Assembly (NCBI GenBank): GCA_963796325.1
Contig: CAWCLF010000001.1
Location: 1,674,001-1,738,000, forward strand
Length of the DNA stretch: 64,000 nucleotides
Direction of reading: 5' to 3'
Origin: CAVYGN01 sp963796325
Lineage (GTDB): Bacteria; Spirochaetota; Brevinematia; Brevinematales; JAOACQ01
Under the pieces are notes generated by a model. The model saw nothing but the letters and a program-made list of their open reading frames with translations, searched no databases and was not told where the DNA came from. Made by a program: the position numbers and the translations under genes. Shown here piece by piece: positions 26,726 through 35,710 of the stretch (positions are counted from its first letter, which is position 1; every line of letters starts with the position of its first letter).

Positions 26726-27507
26726 AATATTTCCCTTCTAACGAAATTGGAAACGGTCTCCATGGCTATGACAGTGATAACGGTGACTATTACCACGAGG
26801 CTCGCAACATGGTAATTGAAGGATTTATAATAAACATCGAAAAGAAAACCTATACCCGTTCCTGTGAGAAATCCCACAAGGGTGGCGTCGCGAATGTTCG
26901 TTTCGATCATGAAGAGGAGCCAGCTCAGCATCTGGGGCATGCCGGACGGCAGGACAGCCTGGAATATAATATGATAATAGGCTGCTCCGGTAGCTCTCAA
27001 TGCTTCGACCGTACTTTCGCCTATTTCATCAAGGGTTTCCATAAAAGCCCGGGTAAGAAATCCCAGAGATCCGAAGAACAAGGCGAGAAAGCCGGTCAGG
27101 GAACTCTGGCTGAAGGCCAGCATCAGCACCATGGCCCAGGCCACAAGCGGCACGTTTCTAAAGAAGGAGCCTATGCCCCTTGCTGCGGCTGTGAAAATAA
27201 CATGAACCCTTGTGCTCCTCGATCCCATTATTGCGAAAGCCATTGCAAACACGGCTGCTGCGACGCTTGAAGCAATCGACATAAGGATTGTGTCCCAGAG
27301 CTTTCTTAAAATATCACCCAGTTTTTCAAACGATTTTATATCCGGATAGAAGTTGGATATGCCCCAGACAAAGGCCCTGAAAACACTTAAGGCGCCTTTT
27401 GCCGGATCGAATTCCGTTATCAGCATAGAACCTGCGGCCAGCGCCGCTATAAGGATGATTAACAGGAGATAGTTTTTCCTGCGTTTAGAAAAGACGTCCT
27501 CATGCAT
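26722..27507 (-). CDS. phnE: Phosphonate/phosphite-type ABC transporter permease (first)
   Basis: A 261-residue permease with the loop VEALRATGAAYYHIIFQAVLP, the PhnE version of the EAA motif, and about six membrane helices. It starts 3 bases after phnC, and its stop overlaps the start of the second permease. It should pair with that permease to form the channel. Confidence 0.88.
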   Translation of the reverse strand: MHEDVFSKRRKNYLLLIILIAALAAGSMLITEFDPAKGALSVFRAFVWGISNFYPDIKSFEKLGDILRKLWDTILMSIASSVAAAVFAMAFAIMGSRSTRVHVIFTAAARGIGSFFRNVPLVAWAMVLMLAFSQSSLTGFLALFFGSLGFLTRAFMETLDEIGESTVEALRATGAAYYHIIFQAVLPSGMPQMLSWLLFMIETNIRDATLVGFLTGTGIGFLFDVYYKSFNYHVASLVVIVTVITVIAMETVSNFVRREIL

Positions 27508-27510
27508 AAT

Positions 27511-28308
27511 TTATCCGTCTATCTGTGCAGGTACGCCTCTTTCATGATCATAACTTTCAGCTATCTGCTCGGCTCCATAGATCTCTGTGATGCGCTTGGG
27601 GGAGAGCTGCGACGGAGGTCCGTCGAAATGAACGGACCCTTTATTGAAGCCGATGATCCGGTGGGAATAATTCAATGCCACGTTAACCTGGTGAAGGCTG
27701 ATGATCAGGGTTATGCCGCGGTCCCTACAGATGTTTTTAAGATAGTCCATAATAATCTTTGATGAACCCGGATCGAGCGATGCGATGGGTTCGTCGCAGA
27801 GTATCATCTTGGGTTTCTGTACCAGGGCTCTGGCTATGCCGACCCTCTGTTTCTGACCGCCGCTGAGCCGGTCGCACCGTTTATAAATATTATCCTGCAT
27901 GCCGAGAATTTCGAGAATTTCAAAGGCCTCTTTTTTTTCCGCGGCAGTATATAGGCCTAATATGCCGGCGAGCGTCGATTTATAACCCAGCCTTCCGTGA
28001 AGCACATTTTCAATGACCGTCAGACGTTCGACAAGATTATGATGCTGAAAGATCATGCCGATCTTCGTTCTCACCTTCCTCAGTTCGGGTTTATGCAGTT
28101 TGGAAACGATAACTCCGTTGAAGGTAATTTCACCCCCGGTCGGTTCGATCATCCTGTTAATGCAGCGCAGGAGAGTGGTTTTTCCGGAGCCGGAAGCGCC
28201 TATGACAGAGATGAATTCCCCTTCGTTGACGGAAAAGCTGACATCCGCTAACGCAGGTTTCGGTCCCGTATAGCATTTCGTGATTTTTTTAAGTTCCAGC
28301 ATTGCCAT
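27511..28308 (-). CDS. phnC: Phosphonate/phosphite-type ABC transporter ATP-binding protein
   Basis: ATPase that powers the importer. The 265 residues contain Walker A GASGSGKTT, the Q-loop in MIFQHHNLVERL, signature LSGGQKQRV, Walker B with DEPIASLDP, and the switch histidine in ISLHQVN. The HHNLVERLTV stretch and HRIIGFNKG are typical of PhnC. The start follows GAGGG weakly. It lies behind a terminator-like hairpin after phnD, so it may be expressed at a lower level than the binding protein. Confidence 0.93.
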   Translation of the reverse strand: MAMLELKKITKCYTGPKPALADVSFSVNEGEFISVIGASGSGKTTLLRCINRMIEPTGGEITFNGVIVSKLHKPELRKVRTKIGMIFQHHNLVERLTVIENVLHGRLGYKSTLAGILGLYTAAEKKEAFEILEILGMQDNIYKRCDRLSGGQKQRVGIARALVQKPKMILCDEPIASLDPGSSKIIMDYLKNICRDRGITLIISLHQVNVALNYSHRIIGFNKGSVHFDGPPSQLSPKRITEIYGAEQIAESYDHERGVPAQIDG

Positions 28309-28330
28309 AAATTTACCCTCAAATAAATAT

Positions 28331-28366
28331 TAAAAAAGGAGGGGGCGTTAAACAATTAACGCCCCT
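28331..28366 (-). terminator. Intercistronic terminator between phnD and phnC
   Basis: On the minus strand GGGGCGTTAA and TTAACGCCCC form a perfect 10-pair stem with a 4-base loop, then CCTCC and six T. It would stop most transcripts after the binding-protein gene. Confidence 0.75.
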
Positions 28367-28375
28367 TTAAACTTA

Positions 28376-29404
28376 TTAAAGACCTAATATCTGCCGCATT
28401 GTATCGTAATCTGAATCTGAAACTTTTACAAAGCGGTGAGGCTGCATGAAAAGTCCGGCCATGGATGTGTTCGTGGGCCGGAAAAGGATCGGGTCGTCTT
28501 TCACCCTGTCGGAAGTGAGGGCGGTAACGATTTTGTCGATGTTATCCCGGCTCAGGACGGAGGCGTTGGCCTCGAGAGGAGTATTAATGACAGGAATGAC
28601 CTTGATGATAACGAATTCCTGGCCTGTCAGGTCTGTAAACGGAGCGACAGCGTCTTTTTTCACCCTGTAAACAGCGCCGGGCTGTTCGTCGGTTCCTGAG
28701 GTAAGTTCAAGATAGCTCTTAACATCGATATCATCGACAGCCGAAATATCGACATTGCCTTTCAGCAGGTTGGCAAGCGAAAGCTGATGGGACCCTGAAA
28801 ATACAACCTGGCTGAAGAACTTTCCCGCTCCGCCCTGCATGAGGTCGTCTTTTTTGAGATTCTGCCACTTACCCATTTTATGGAAATTGGCAAGTATGGC
28901 CGCAGAAGGCATGTTGAATCCCGAGGTCGAGCTGGTGGAAACAAATGAGATCTTCTTGCCGGCGATATTGTCGATCGAATAAGTTTTTCCCGACCTGTAT
29001 TTGCCTTCATTCCCCTTTTTGACCAGAAGACGGCTGAAGTACATGGCGTCGCTGATGGTGCCTGAATTACCGCTTTCGATGACAAGAGAGATAATATTGG
29101 AATTCCTGGTGTGGCCTGTAATATACTCGAAAGGCCCGAAGTAGCCCAATTGAGCGTCGCCGGATTCCAATGCCGCCATAGCGATATTGTAATCGGTTGT
29201 CAGCTTGTCTATCACCTTGCAGCCGGTAGCTTCGGAAATGACCTTTCCGAATTCTGCGCGCATGGCCTTTTCATTATCCCCGGAATTATTAGGCAGCCAT
29301 GCCATCGTGATTGTCTTCTGTTGTGCGCAGCTTGTAAAAAGCGCAGCAAGCAGAAGGCTTACAGCGATAACCATAAAAAACCCTGACTTCTTTTTCAAAT
29401 TCAC
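28376..29404 (-). CDS. phnD: Phosphonate/phosphite-type substrate-binding lipoprotein
   Basis: Periplasmic capture protein of the importer. The 342 residues have a signal segment with lipobox LFTSC (cysteine near 26), then the PhnD fold: TITMAWLPN, the second-strand GYFGPFEYI, VSTSSTSGFNMP with the serine-rich anion-binding loop, and SAVDDIDVKSYLE. The start is GTG 29404, set by GGAGG five or six bases before it; no ATG is available. It is first in the transport operon. Confidence 0.9.
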   Translation of the reverse strand: MNLKKKSGFFMVIAVSLLLAALFTSCAQQKTITMAWLPNNSGDNEKAMRAEFGKVISEATGCKVIDKLTTDYNIAMAALESGDAQLGYFGPFEYITGHTRNSNIISLVIESGNSGTISDAMYFSRLLVKKGNEGKYRSGKTYSIDNIAGKKISFVSTSSTSGFNMPSAAILANFHKMGKWQNLKKDDLMQGGAGKFFSQVVFSGSHQLSLANLLKGNVDISAVDDIDVKSYLELTSGTDEQPGAVYRVKKDAVAPFTDLTGQEFVIIKVIPVINTPLEANASVLSRDNIDKIVTALTSDRVKDDPILFRPTNTSMAGLFMQPHRFVKVSDSDYDTMRQILGL

Positions 29405-29522
29405 TCTATCCTCCGCTTATAAAATATTCTGATATTATTCAGCAAATATTCTAGTATCATTTTGCATGGTTTGTGTTAATTTCAAGTTAATTTAACAAGA
29501 ATTATTCCGGATAAGCCCAGCC

Positions 29523-29551
29523 TTGATAAATCTTCGGGCCGGGATTAGAAT
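29523..29551 (+). promoter_or_regulatory. Promoter for the O-methyltransferase gene
   Basis: TTGATA (29523-29528), 17 bases, TAGAAT (29546-29551), 37 bases before the start. Confidence 0.55.
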
Positions 29552-29588
29552 AATGACGGATCAGAGGAAAAATTAAAAGGAATTATAA

Positions 29589-30260
29589 ATGGAAATCACC
29601 GAAAAACTTTTTAAGACTGTCGATGCTTATATTAAGGAAAGAGTTGGAATTGAAGATGAAATCCTGAAAATGGCCGGAGCTTCATCTAAAAAATCGTCAA
29701 TGCCTGATGCGGCGATCTCGCCCAATCAAGGCAAATTTCTTCAGATATTGGCCAGGTCCGTTAATTCGAATAAAATACTTGAAATCGGAACACTCGCAGG
29801 CTACAGCACCATTTGGCTGGCCAGAGCTTTATGCGATAATGGAAAGCTGGTAACTATCGAACAGGATAAAAATAACTGGGAAATTGCGAAGAAAAATATA
29901 AAATCGGCTGATCTTGATAAAACAGTAACATTAATAAACGGAAACGCGCTTGAAATTTTACCGGGAATAATGGAGAGTAAAACCGCACCTTTCGATTTCA
30001 TCTTTATCGATGCGGATAAAACTCCTTATGTGGAATATTTAAAATGGGCTATTAAACTGGGAAGGAAAGGGACGATTATCGTGCTGGACAATGTTGTAAG
30101 AAACGGGGAAATATTAAATAAAAATACCAAAGATCCTAAAGTTCTGGGCGTTCAACGGTTAAATGATTACCTGAAAGGATGCAGAGAAGCGGATTTTACC
30201 ATTATTCAAACGGCCGGTGAAAAAGGATATGACGGAATGGCTATAGGAGTTGTTAATTAA
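29589..30260 (+). CDS. Class I SAM-dependent O-methyltransferase (catechol/caffeoyl-CoA type)
   Basis: Transfers a methyl group from S-adenosylmethionine to a hydroxyl group, with a divalent metal. The 223 residues show motif I ILEIGTLAGYSTIWLA, the acidic end of strand 2 in VTIEQD, FIFIDADKTPYVEY with the metal aspartate, and VLDNVVRNG. This matches the O-methyltransf_3 family. The substrate is unknown. AAAAGGAA precedes the start. Its end overlaps the convergent small gene by 8 bases. Confidence 0.9.
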   Translation: MEITEKLFKTVDAYIKERVGIEDEILKMAGASSKKSSMPDAAISPNQGKFLQILARSVNSNKILEIGTLAGYSTIWLARALCDNGKLVTIEQDKNNWEIAKKNIKSADLDKTVTLINGNALEILPGIMESKTAPFDFIFIDADKTPYVEYLKWAIKLGRKGTIIVLDNVVRNGEILNKNTKDPKVLGVQRLNDYLKGCREADFTIIQTAGEKGYDGMAIGVVN

Positions 30261-30435
30261 CATTCCATATATCCGGCTCATCGCAATCGATGATCTCCTG
30301 GGGAGAAACGCCCTTTTTGCGGAATTTCGTCTTAATATTCTCAACCAGTTCGGAAATCTCTGATATGCTTTGGTCGGCTTTCCATCGTCTGTAAATATCA
30401 TAATAGTCCTGTTCGTTCATAAATCTGTACCCCAT
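30253..30435 (-). CDS. Small 60-residue protein of unknown function
   Basis: Not recognised. The sequence is charged and mainly helical, with DIYRRWKADQSISEISELV, which could form a helix-turn-helix-like pair, followed by an acidic, tryptophan-containing end (DEPDIWNVN). The case for a real gene is a strong ribosome site, GGAGGG, seven bases before ATG. It converges on the methyltransferase with an 8-base overlap. Confidence 0.6.
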   Translation of the reverse strand: MGYRFMNEQDYYDIYRRWKADQSISEISELVENIKTKFRKKGVSPQEIIDCDEPDIWNVN

Positions 30436-30631
30436 GATTGACCCTCCGGTATTTATTCAGGAGAGTATGTTAGATTTTTTAGATTCTGAACAGGAAAAGG
30501 TGGGGGTGGGGAATCTCATGGCCCCGGATGGTAAAAAAAATTTATTAAAGATTTCTATTGACTTTTTAAATTTTAATTAATAGTTTTTTTATAAATGAAA
30601 TAGAGATAATAATTCATGAAAGGAGTTTTTT

Positions 30632-31057
30632 ATGGACAATTTTCTCACAAAAGAAAAAGCGATGATTATCACCGAACCGTTTTACAATCTTTTCAGAGCC
30701 GGCAAGAGGGACTGGGACGTCGGTTTTGACAGCATGGCAGACGACTGGAAGGCTTATTACACCAATACCGAATTCCGCAATAAGACTGAAACAAGGAATT
30801 TTTTAAAGGGTTTTTTCGATCTGATACCTGATATCAATGTGGAAATAAAGCATGTCCTTGTCGATGAAGATTTCGCGATTTTCCGTACCGAATTGAGCGG
30901 AACTCCCAAGGGCGATTGGGTGGTTCCGTATACCGGCCGTTCCTTCCATGTAATGGATCTCGATATTCACAGGATTAAAGACGGAAAATTGATAGAACTG
31001 TATCATGTCGAGGACTGGTTCCTCGGTGTCAATCAATTGACAGGCAAGGCAAAGTAA
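30632..31057 (+). CDS. SnoaL-like (NTF2-fold) protein
   Basis: The 141 residues match the NTF2-like fold of SnoaL-type polyketide cyclases and ester cyclases: N-terminal helices, a DWKAYYTNTEF strand, then FDLIPDINVEIKHVLVDEDFAIFRTELSG and a HRIKDGKLIELYHVEDW ending typical of the family. Many relatives have no known substrate. AAAGGAG precedes the start. It opens the long plus-strand gene run to 42466; a weak TTGACT/TAGTTT promoter may lie at 30558-30586. Confidence 0.75.
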   Translation: MDNFLTKEKAMIITEPFYNLFRAGKRDWDVGFDSMADDWKAYYTNTEFRNKTETRNFLKGFFDLIPDINVEIKHVLVDEDFAIFRTELSGTPKGDWVVPYTGRSFHVMDLDIHRIKDGKLIELYHVEDWFLGVNQLTGKAK

Positions 31058-31079
31058 CTTTATAAAAGGGGGAAAAAAT

Positions 31080-31832
31080 ATGAAAAAAATACTCATGGTG
31101 GCGTCTAACTACGGGCTATGGGCGGAAGAACTCCAGGCCCCGTGGGACGTTTTGAAAAAGGCCGGACACCAGCTGACTCTGGCCACTTACCTGGGTAAAA
31201 CTCCATTGCCGGGTAAAATAAGCATGGATCCGGATTTTGTCGATCCTATGCAGCATATAAAAATGAACCCCCCGGAACTTATAGCTCGAATAAATGAAAT
31301 TTTAGATACGGGGGAATGGAGCCATAATATCAAAACAGCGGATGCGAAAATGGCGGATTACGACACCCTTGTCATAGTAGGTGGCGCAGGATCGGCCCTC
31401 GATGTGGCAGGCAGCATGCTTGTCCACAAACTGGTTTACGATGCCTATAAGAGCGGAAAAATTATCGGAGCGTTATGTTACGCGGTCGGCGCGCTCGCAT
31501 TTACCCGCGACCCCGATAATGGGAATAAAAGCGTTATCTATGGGAAAAAGGTTACGGCTCATCCCCATGCCTGGGATTTTGTCGAGGATCTTCCTTATGA
31601 TGTCGTACGGGCGACCGAAGACAACCCTGGAATAAAATTGAAAACAAGCGGTTTTGTATTTCCTCTGCAGCATATGGTTGAAGATGCGGTAGGCCCCGGC
31701 GGCCATGTTTATTCAGATCCTACGACGTCCCGCGAAAAACCGAGCGTAGTATGGGATCCGCCCTTTGTGACCGGACTGTCGGTGGAATCGTCCCTGGCTT
31801 TCGGGCAGAAGCTGGCCGAAGTACTGTCTTAA
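31080..31832 (+). CDS. DJ-1/PfpI superfamily protein (class I glutamine amidotransferase-like), copy 1
   Basis: The 250 residues have the flavodoxin-like DJ-1/PfpI fold of the Hsp31/glyoxalase III branch. KILMVASNYGLWAEEL opens it, DTLVIVGGAGSALD forms the central strand and loop, and the nucleophile elbow is GALCYAVGAL with the cysteine. HPHAWDF may supply the histidine. Relatives act as methylglyoxal hydratases, chaperones or peptidases; the activity here is unknown. It is clearly related to the second DJ-1 protein at 32711. Ribosome site AAGGGGGG. Confidence 0.85.
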   Translation: MKKILMVASNYGLWAEELQAPWDVLKKAGHQLTLATYLGKTPLPGKISMDPDFVDPMQHIKMNPPELIARINEILDTGEWSHNIKTADAKMADYDTLVIVGGAGSALDVAGSMLVHKLVYDAYKSGKIIGALCYAVGALAFTRDPDNGNKSVIYGKKVTAHPHAWDFVEDLPYDVVRATEDNPGIKLKTSGFVFPLQHMVEDAVGPGGHVYSDPTTSREKPSVVWDPPFVTGLSVESSLAFGQKLAEVLS

Positions 31833-31866
31833 GAATACAGAAAGATAAATATTCGAGGAGGAAGCG

Positions 31867-32676
31867 ATGGCTGACCAGATACCGGAACCTAAATACATTG
31901 TTCCTTTTGACAATGGAAAAGTTAAGATCCATACCTTCATTTCACCGGAAATTTTCCTTGCAAATGCGACGCATATAATCGAAAGTCCTAATTTCCTGGT
32001 AATGATCGACAGCCAATTGGCGGTCCCGTTCGCAAAAAAATTCCGCATGTACGCGGACGGGCTGGGTAAACCGATAAAAAGGCTCTACATATCGCATGCT
32101 CATGTCGATCATTTTTTCGGGATCGGAGCCGCCTTCCAGGATATAGAAGTTTATGCGCTTCCCCAGACTATCGAATATATCGGGAAATCGGGTGAAGGGG
32201 AGCGTGTCGCCCTGGCAGCCGTTCATGGAGAGTTTGTTCCGGATAAGATTGTTATTCCCGGAAACTTCGCGTCGGCCGGTGAGGAAACGATAGACGGAGT
32301 CAGATATATATTCAGAGTCAGCACGAATGCGGAGGCGGACTACCAATTGTCGATCGAACTGCCCGATCTCGGGGTTTATATCGTACAGGACCTTATTTAC
32401 AGCGGGCTTCATTTATATATCACACAAAACATGGATAACTGGGTCAGGGAGCTTGAAAATGTTAAAAAATCGAATTGCAATCTGTTCCTGGCAGGCCATG
32501 GCGAACCGGCGGGCATGGAAGAAGTTTCGAATAATATCGAATATCTTTTGACGGCGCAAAAGGCTTTTATGAAAAAATCGGGTCCGGAGATATTCAAGGA
32601 AACGCTTCTTAAGGCCTTTCCTGATCGCGGCGGGGCAGGTATATTCGATTTCTACCTGCCGAGGCTTTTTTCATGA
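31867..32676 (+). CDS. Metallo-beta-lactamase-fold hydrolase
   Basis: The 269 residues bear the binuclear metal motif SHAHVDHFFG near residue 75, a later aspartate in VQDLIYSG, and the histidine in AGHGEPAG. This is the common hydrolase version of the fold (glyoxalase II, arylsulfatase, lactonase). It sits between two DJ-1 proteins, so a combined role on reactive carbonyl or thioester compounds is conceivable but unproven. GAGGAGGA precedes the start. Confidence 0.88.
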   Translation: MADQIPEPKYIVPFDNGKVKIHTFISPEIFLANATHIIESPNFLVMIDSQLAVPFAKKFRMYADGLGKPIKRLYISHAHVDHFFGIGAAFQDIEVYALPQTIEYIGKSGEGERVALAAVHGEFVPDKIVIPGNFASAGEETIDGVRYIFRVSTNAEADYQLSIELPDLGVYIVQDLIYSGLHLYITQNMDNWVRELENVKKSNCNLFLAGHGEPAGMEEVSNNIEYLLTAQKAFMKKSGPEIFKETLLKAFPDRGGAGIFDFYLPRLFS

Positions 32677-32710
32677 TTTACGGCCTGATATTTTTAAAAA
32701 GGGGGATTAT

Positions 32711-33544
32711 GTGAAAAACAAAGTGCTAATAGCAGTATCCGAACATGGTTTTTGGGCGGAAGAGTTCCTTCTTCCGTTTGACAGGATAAATAAAGCCGGT
32801 ATAGAGATCGATTTTGTTACCGCGACGGGGAAACTCCCGTATCCTGAAGGAGGGAGCCTCGACAGTACATATAAGGACCCTCCCCTGGGACGGCCTGTTA
32901 CAAGCGATGAGATCGCCGAACGAGGCAAAAAGACCGATTGGGAAAAACTCTTAGCCGGCAGGATTAGCCTCAAAGACTGGTTCCCTGTACGTCCTTATCT
33001 CAGTTCGGATAATTATGTAGCCAGTCTCGAAAAATATTACGCCGCCAGGGACAAATCCTGGGAACGAATAGAGAATTACGACGCACTGCTCATGGTCGGG
33101 GGCAGCGGGCCGATTATCGATATGGTAAACAACCCGCGTCTCCATGATCTAATCCTCGGTTTTTATTATTCCGGCAAGCTCATTGCCGCGGAATGCTATA
33201 CTGTAACCTGCCTTGCCTTTGCCAGGGAGCTCGACTCGCGTAAAAGCATAATCTCGGGGAAACATTGCACCGGCCATACGATGGAATATGATTATACCGA
33301 CGGATGGTCCGTTATGGCAAACGGCAGTTTGCTTAATTTCGGTTCACCGCCTTTTTCGCTGGAATATATAATAAGAGATGCGGTTGCTCCGGACGGTCAG
33401 TTCCATGGGAATGTCGGAAGGAAATTATCCGTAATTCTTGACTATCCTTTCCTGACAAGCCGTTCAGTGGCGGAGGCCGATCTTTGCGGCGAAATTTTCG
33501 TTAAATGTTTGAAAGAAGGGCTGAAAAAATACGGCTGGAAATAG
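32711..33544 (+). CDS. DJ-1/PfpI superfamily protein, copy 2
   Basis: A 277-residue relative of the protein at 31080, with the same opening (KVLIAVSEHGFWAEEF) and a longer cap between strands 2 and 3 (about residues 60-115). LLMVGGSGPIIDM precedes the nucleophile elbow IAAECYTVTCLAF; the cysteine after AAE matches the catalytic site. GKHCTGHTMEYDY follows. The start is GTG 32711 after a G-rich ribosome site. Substrate unknown. Confidence 0.82.
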   Translation: MKNKVLIAVSEHGFWAEEFLLPFDRINKAGIEIDFVTATGKLPYPEGGSLDSTYKDPPLGRPVTSDEIAERGKKTDWEKLLAGRISLKDWFPVRPYLSSDNYVASLEKYYAARDKSWERIENYDALLMVGGSGPIIDMVNNPRLHDLILGFYYSGKLIAAECYTVTCLAFARELDSRKSIISGKHCTGHTMEYDYTDGWSVMANGSLLNFGSPPFSLEYIIRDAVAPDGQFHGNVGRKLSVILDYPFLTSRSVAEADLCGEIFVKCLKEGLKKYGWK

Positions 33545-33586
33545 AAATTAATTTTTAGCATGGCGGAATTATTAAAAGGAAGTTTT

Positions 33587-35710
33587 ATGCTGACACCGGA
33601 AAACCGTAAAAAAACGATAGAATTCCTCCATTCCCTGCAAACCGAATCCGGGGGTTTTGCCGATTATTCCGGCGGTCCGGCGGGTCTTCAACCGACGCTA
33701 AGCGTAATCAAGGCCCTGCAGTTTTTCGGGCTTTCCTGCCGGAACCCCGACGCCGTTCTTTCCTATGTAAAGAGCCTCTACGACAGATCGAGCGGTGCTT
33801 TCACGGATACGTCTGCCGGTAAACCGGGAGTGTTCAGCACCGCCCTCGGATTATTGATCCTATTCAATATCAGGGCGGATAAGGTTTTCAGAAAATATGC
33901 CCCGATGTCGCTGGGATTCATATCTTCTCATGCTAAAGTCCGCGAGGAATATTTTATGCTTATCGGCTTGATGGAGGAATGCAGCCTGCTGCCGGCTCCC
34001 CCGTCATCCGTCGCTTTTTTCCGATCGATGGAAAATACCGAAGGAAATTTCGGCTCTTCTTTATTAAATAACGCCATTTCGGCGAGCGCGATACTCAGGA
34101 GCGGAGAAAATCTGGCAAATCCCGGAGCTGTAAAAGAATTGCTTATCTCCGGCCAGCATGAGGACGGCGGATTTGCCGAAAAAAATCTCGGTCCGGATAT
34201 GTGGCTTAGCTACTGCGCCATGAGAACCCTCGATCTTTTGAAAAGTCCGCCAAGGACGGGACCTCTGGCCGGATGGATATCGGGATTTTTATCAGGGAGC
34301 GGAGGCTTCGCGACCCCAGGCAATATTCCTTCTGCAAACGTCACCTATCAGGCTCTGAGCATCCTTAACTGGATTATCAGCCCTGTCATGGATGCCTCGC
34401 GTTCAGGCGGCCTGGATATCGTTACAAAATGGCTTACCGAAGGAGGAAGTCCGGATATTTCCGACCTGAAAGGATGGACGATGCTGACCTGCTCTTCCGT
34501 CATGGGAAAATCCGGTATAGTGAAAATGCTCCTGTCGGATTCCGTTCCCGGAGGCAAACAGGCGGATCCCGGCGTCCGTTATGTCCAAGCCGATGGCCTG
34601 CCGGTTTACTGGGCAGGGCAGGCAGGCGACCTGGAAAGCGCAAAAATACTTTTAAAAAAAAACCCGGAGCATCTTTTCGCTGTTAACAGGATTAACGGCC
34701 ATACTATCCTTCTCCAGGCTGTTTTTTTCGGATCGGAAAAGCATCTCGAATTAGTACGCTGGCTTCTTGAAAATACCGGGGAGATCCTCGGACTAGCCGA
34801 AACCGATGCTTCAAAAATTGAAAATGCACGGCTGAAACTGTTAACCGCATGCAATTTGCGGGGTTATAATGCGCTGGCTATGTCCAGGCTCTGGAAAAAC
34901 AGCCCGATGGAACGGCTCCTTTTAAGTTACGACAGGAGCACCGATGCCCAGAGAAGCTCCAATTATAAAGAACTTCTGGCTTCAATTAAAATCCCTTCCC
35001 GGGCAGATTCGGGCGAACGGCATAAACAGGAGCTAAGCGATAAGTTCATTGAAACGATAACTGAAGGGCTTGGCAAAGCCTCGGTCCTGAATTGGTCCGA
35101 GCGGATGAGGATCGGAAGAAAAGTTAAAAAAAACATTTTTTCAGAATTAAAAAAGATAATTTCGGTGCCGGAATTCGATATAAACAGGCTCGGCGGGCCT
35201 CTCGGCTCGACCCCAATTATTGCGGCAATTACCGGAAGCGACAACAATTCTTTCACGGCCGGATTGAGGTTTTCAATAGTTTCATTCCTGCTTCTGAATA
35301 AGGCTGATCCGGACATTCCGGAAAACCATCCTATGGCTGTGGATGCCGTAATAAGGGCGGCTGTGCTCAATCATTTCAGGATACTGCGCCTATTAGCCCG
35401 GAAAATGGGGCCTCTCGCATTTGCCGCAGCGCTCAATGATAAACCGCCTGTCAACGGGCAGACCGCTCTTCATGACAGCGTGCACAGGGCTCTGACCGCT
35501 TCCGGAAGAAGCCTGAAATCCCACCTCGACCAGATCAGGTGGGAAATATCGAAGGGAGCTGATTACAATATAAAAGACCACACGGGAGTTTCGCCGAAAG
35601 AACTTTCGATAATCGCGTTAAAAGACATGGTGTTCGCAAAAAGGGCCAGTTCCGTTATAAAAGCTTTGGGGATCAATATAAAGGAGGATCTCGATGAAAA
35701 AAGGCGATAA
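33587..35710 (+). CDS. Fusion of prenyltransferase-like toroid repeats and ankyrin repeats
   Basis: A 707-residue protein with an unusual two-part layout. Residues 1-285 contain about five repeats of prenyltransferase/squalene-cyclase type, each with a glycine-rich turn followed by a helix: ESGGFADYSGG, RSSGAFTDTSAG, TEGNFGSSLL, EDGGFAEKNLG and GSGGFATPGN. The zinc ligands of protein prenyltransferases are not evident. Residues 295-700 hold degenerate ankyrin-like repeats such as GDLESAKILLKKNPE, NGHTILLQAVFFGSEKHLELVRWLL and NGQTALHDSVHR. I prefer ATG 33587 over 33560 because AAAAGGAAG lies just before it. It may be an enzyme or a scaffold; I know of no named protein with this layout. Confidence 0.7.
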   Translation: MLTPENRKKTIEFLHSLQTESGGFADYSGGPAGLQPTLSVIKALQFFGLSCRNPDAVLSYVKSLYDRSSGAFTDTSAGKPGVFSTALGLLILFNIRADKVFRKYAPMSLGFISSHAKVREEYFMLIGLMEECSLLPAPPSSVAFFRSMENTEGNFGSSLLNNAISASAILRSGENLANPGAVKELLISGQHEDGGFAEKNLGPDMWLSYCAMRTLDLLKSPPRTGPLAGWISGFLSGSGGFATPGNIPSANVTYQALSILNWIISPVMDASRSGGLDIVTKWLTEGGSPDISDLKGWTMLTCSSVMGKSGIVKMLLSDSVPGGKQADPGVRYVQADGLPVYWAGQAGDLESAKILLKKNPEHLFAVNRINGHTILLQAVFFGSEKHLELVRWLLENTGEILGLAETDASKIENARLKLLTACNLRGYNALAMSRLWKNSPMERLLLSYDRSTDAQRSSNYKELLASIKIPSRADSGERHKQELSDKFIETITEGLGKASVLNWSERMRIGRKVKKNIFSELKKIISVPEFDINRLGGPLGSTPIIAAITGSDNNSFTAGLRFSIVSFLLLNKADPDIPENHPMAVDAVIRAAVLNHFRILRLLARKMGPLAFAAALNDKPPVNGQTALHDSVHRALTASGRSLKSHLDQIRWEISKGADYNIKDHTGVSPKELSIIALKDMVFAKRASSVIKALGINIKEDLDEKRR

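Noticed and set aside
33587..35710. True squalene-hopene cyclase or protein prenyltransferase
   Set aside because: The repeats match the toroid, but no DxDD motif or zinc ligand set is visible, and half of the protein is ankyrin-like.
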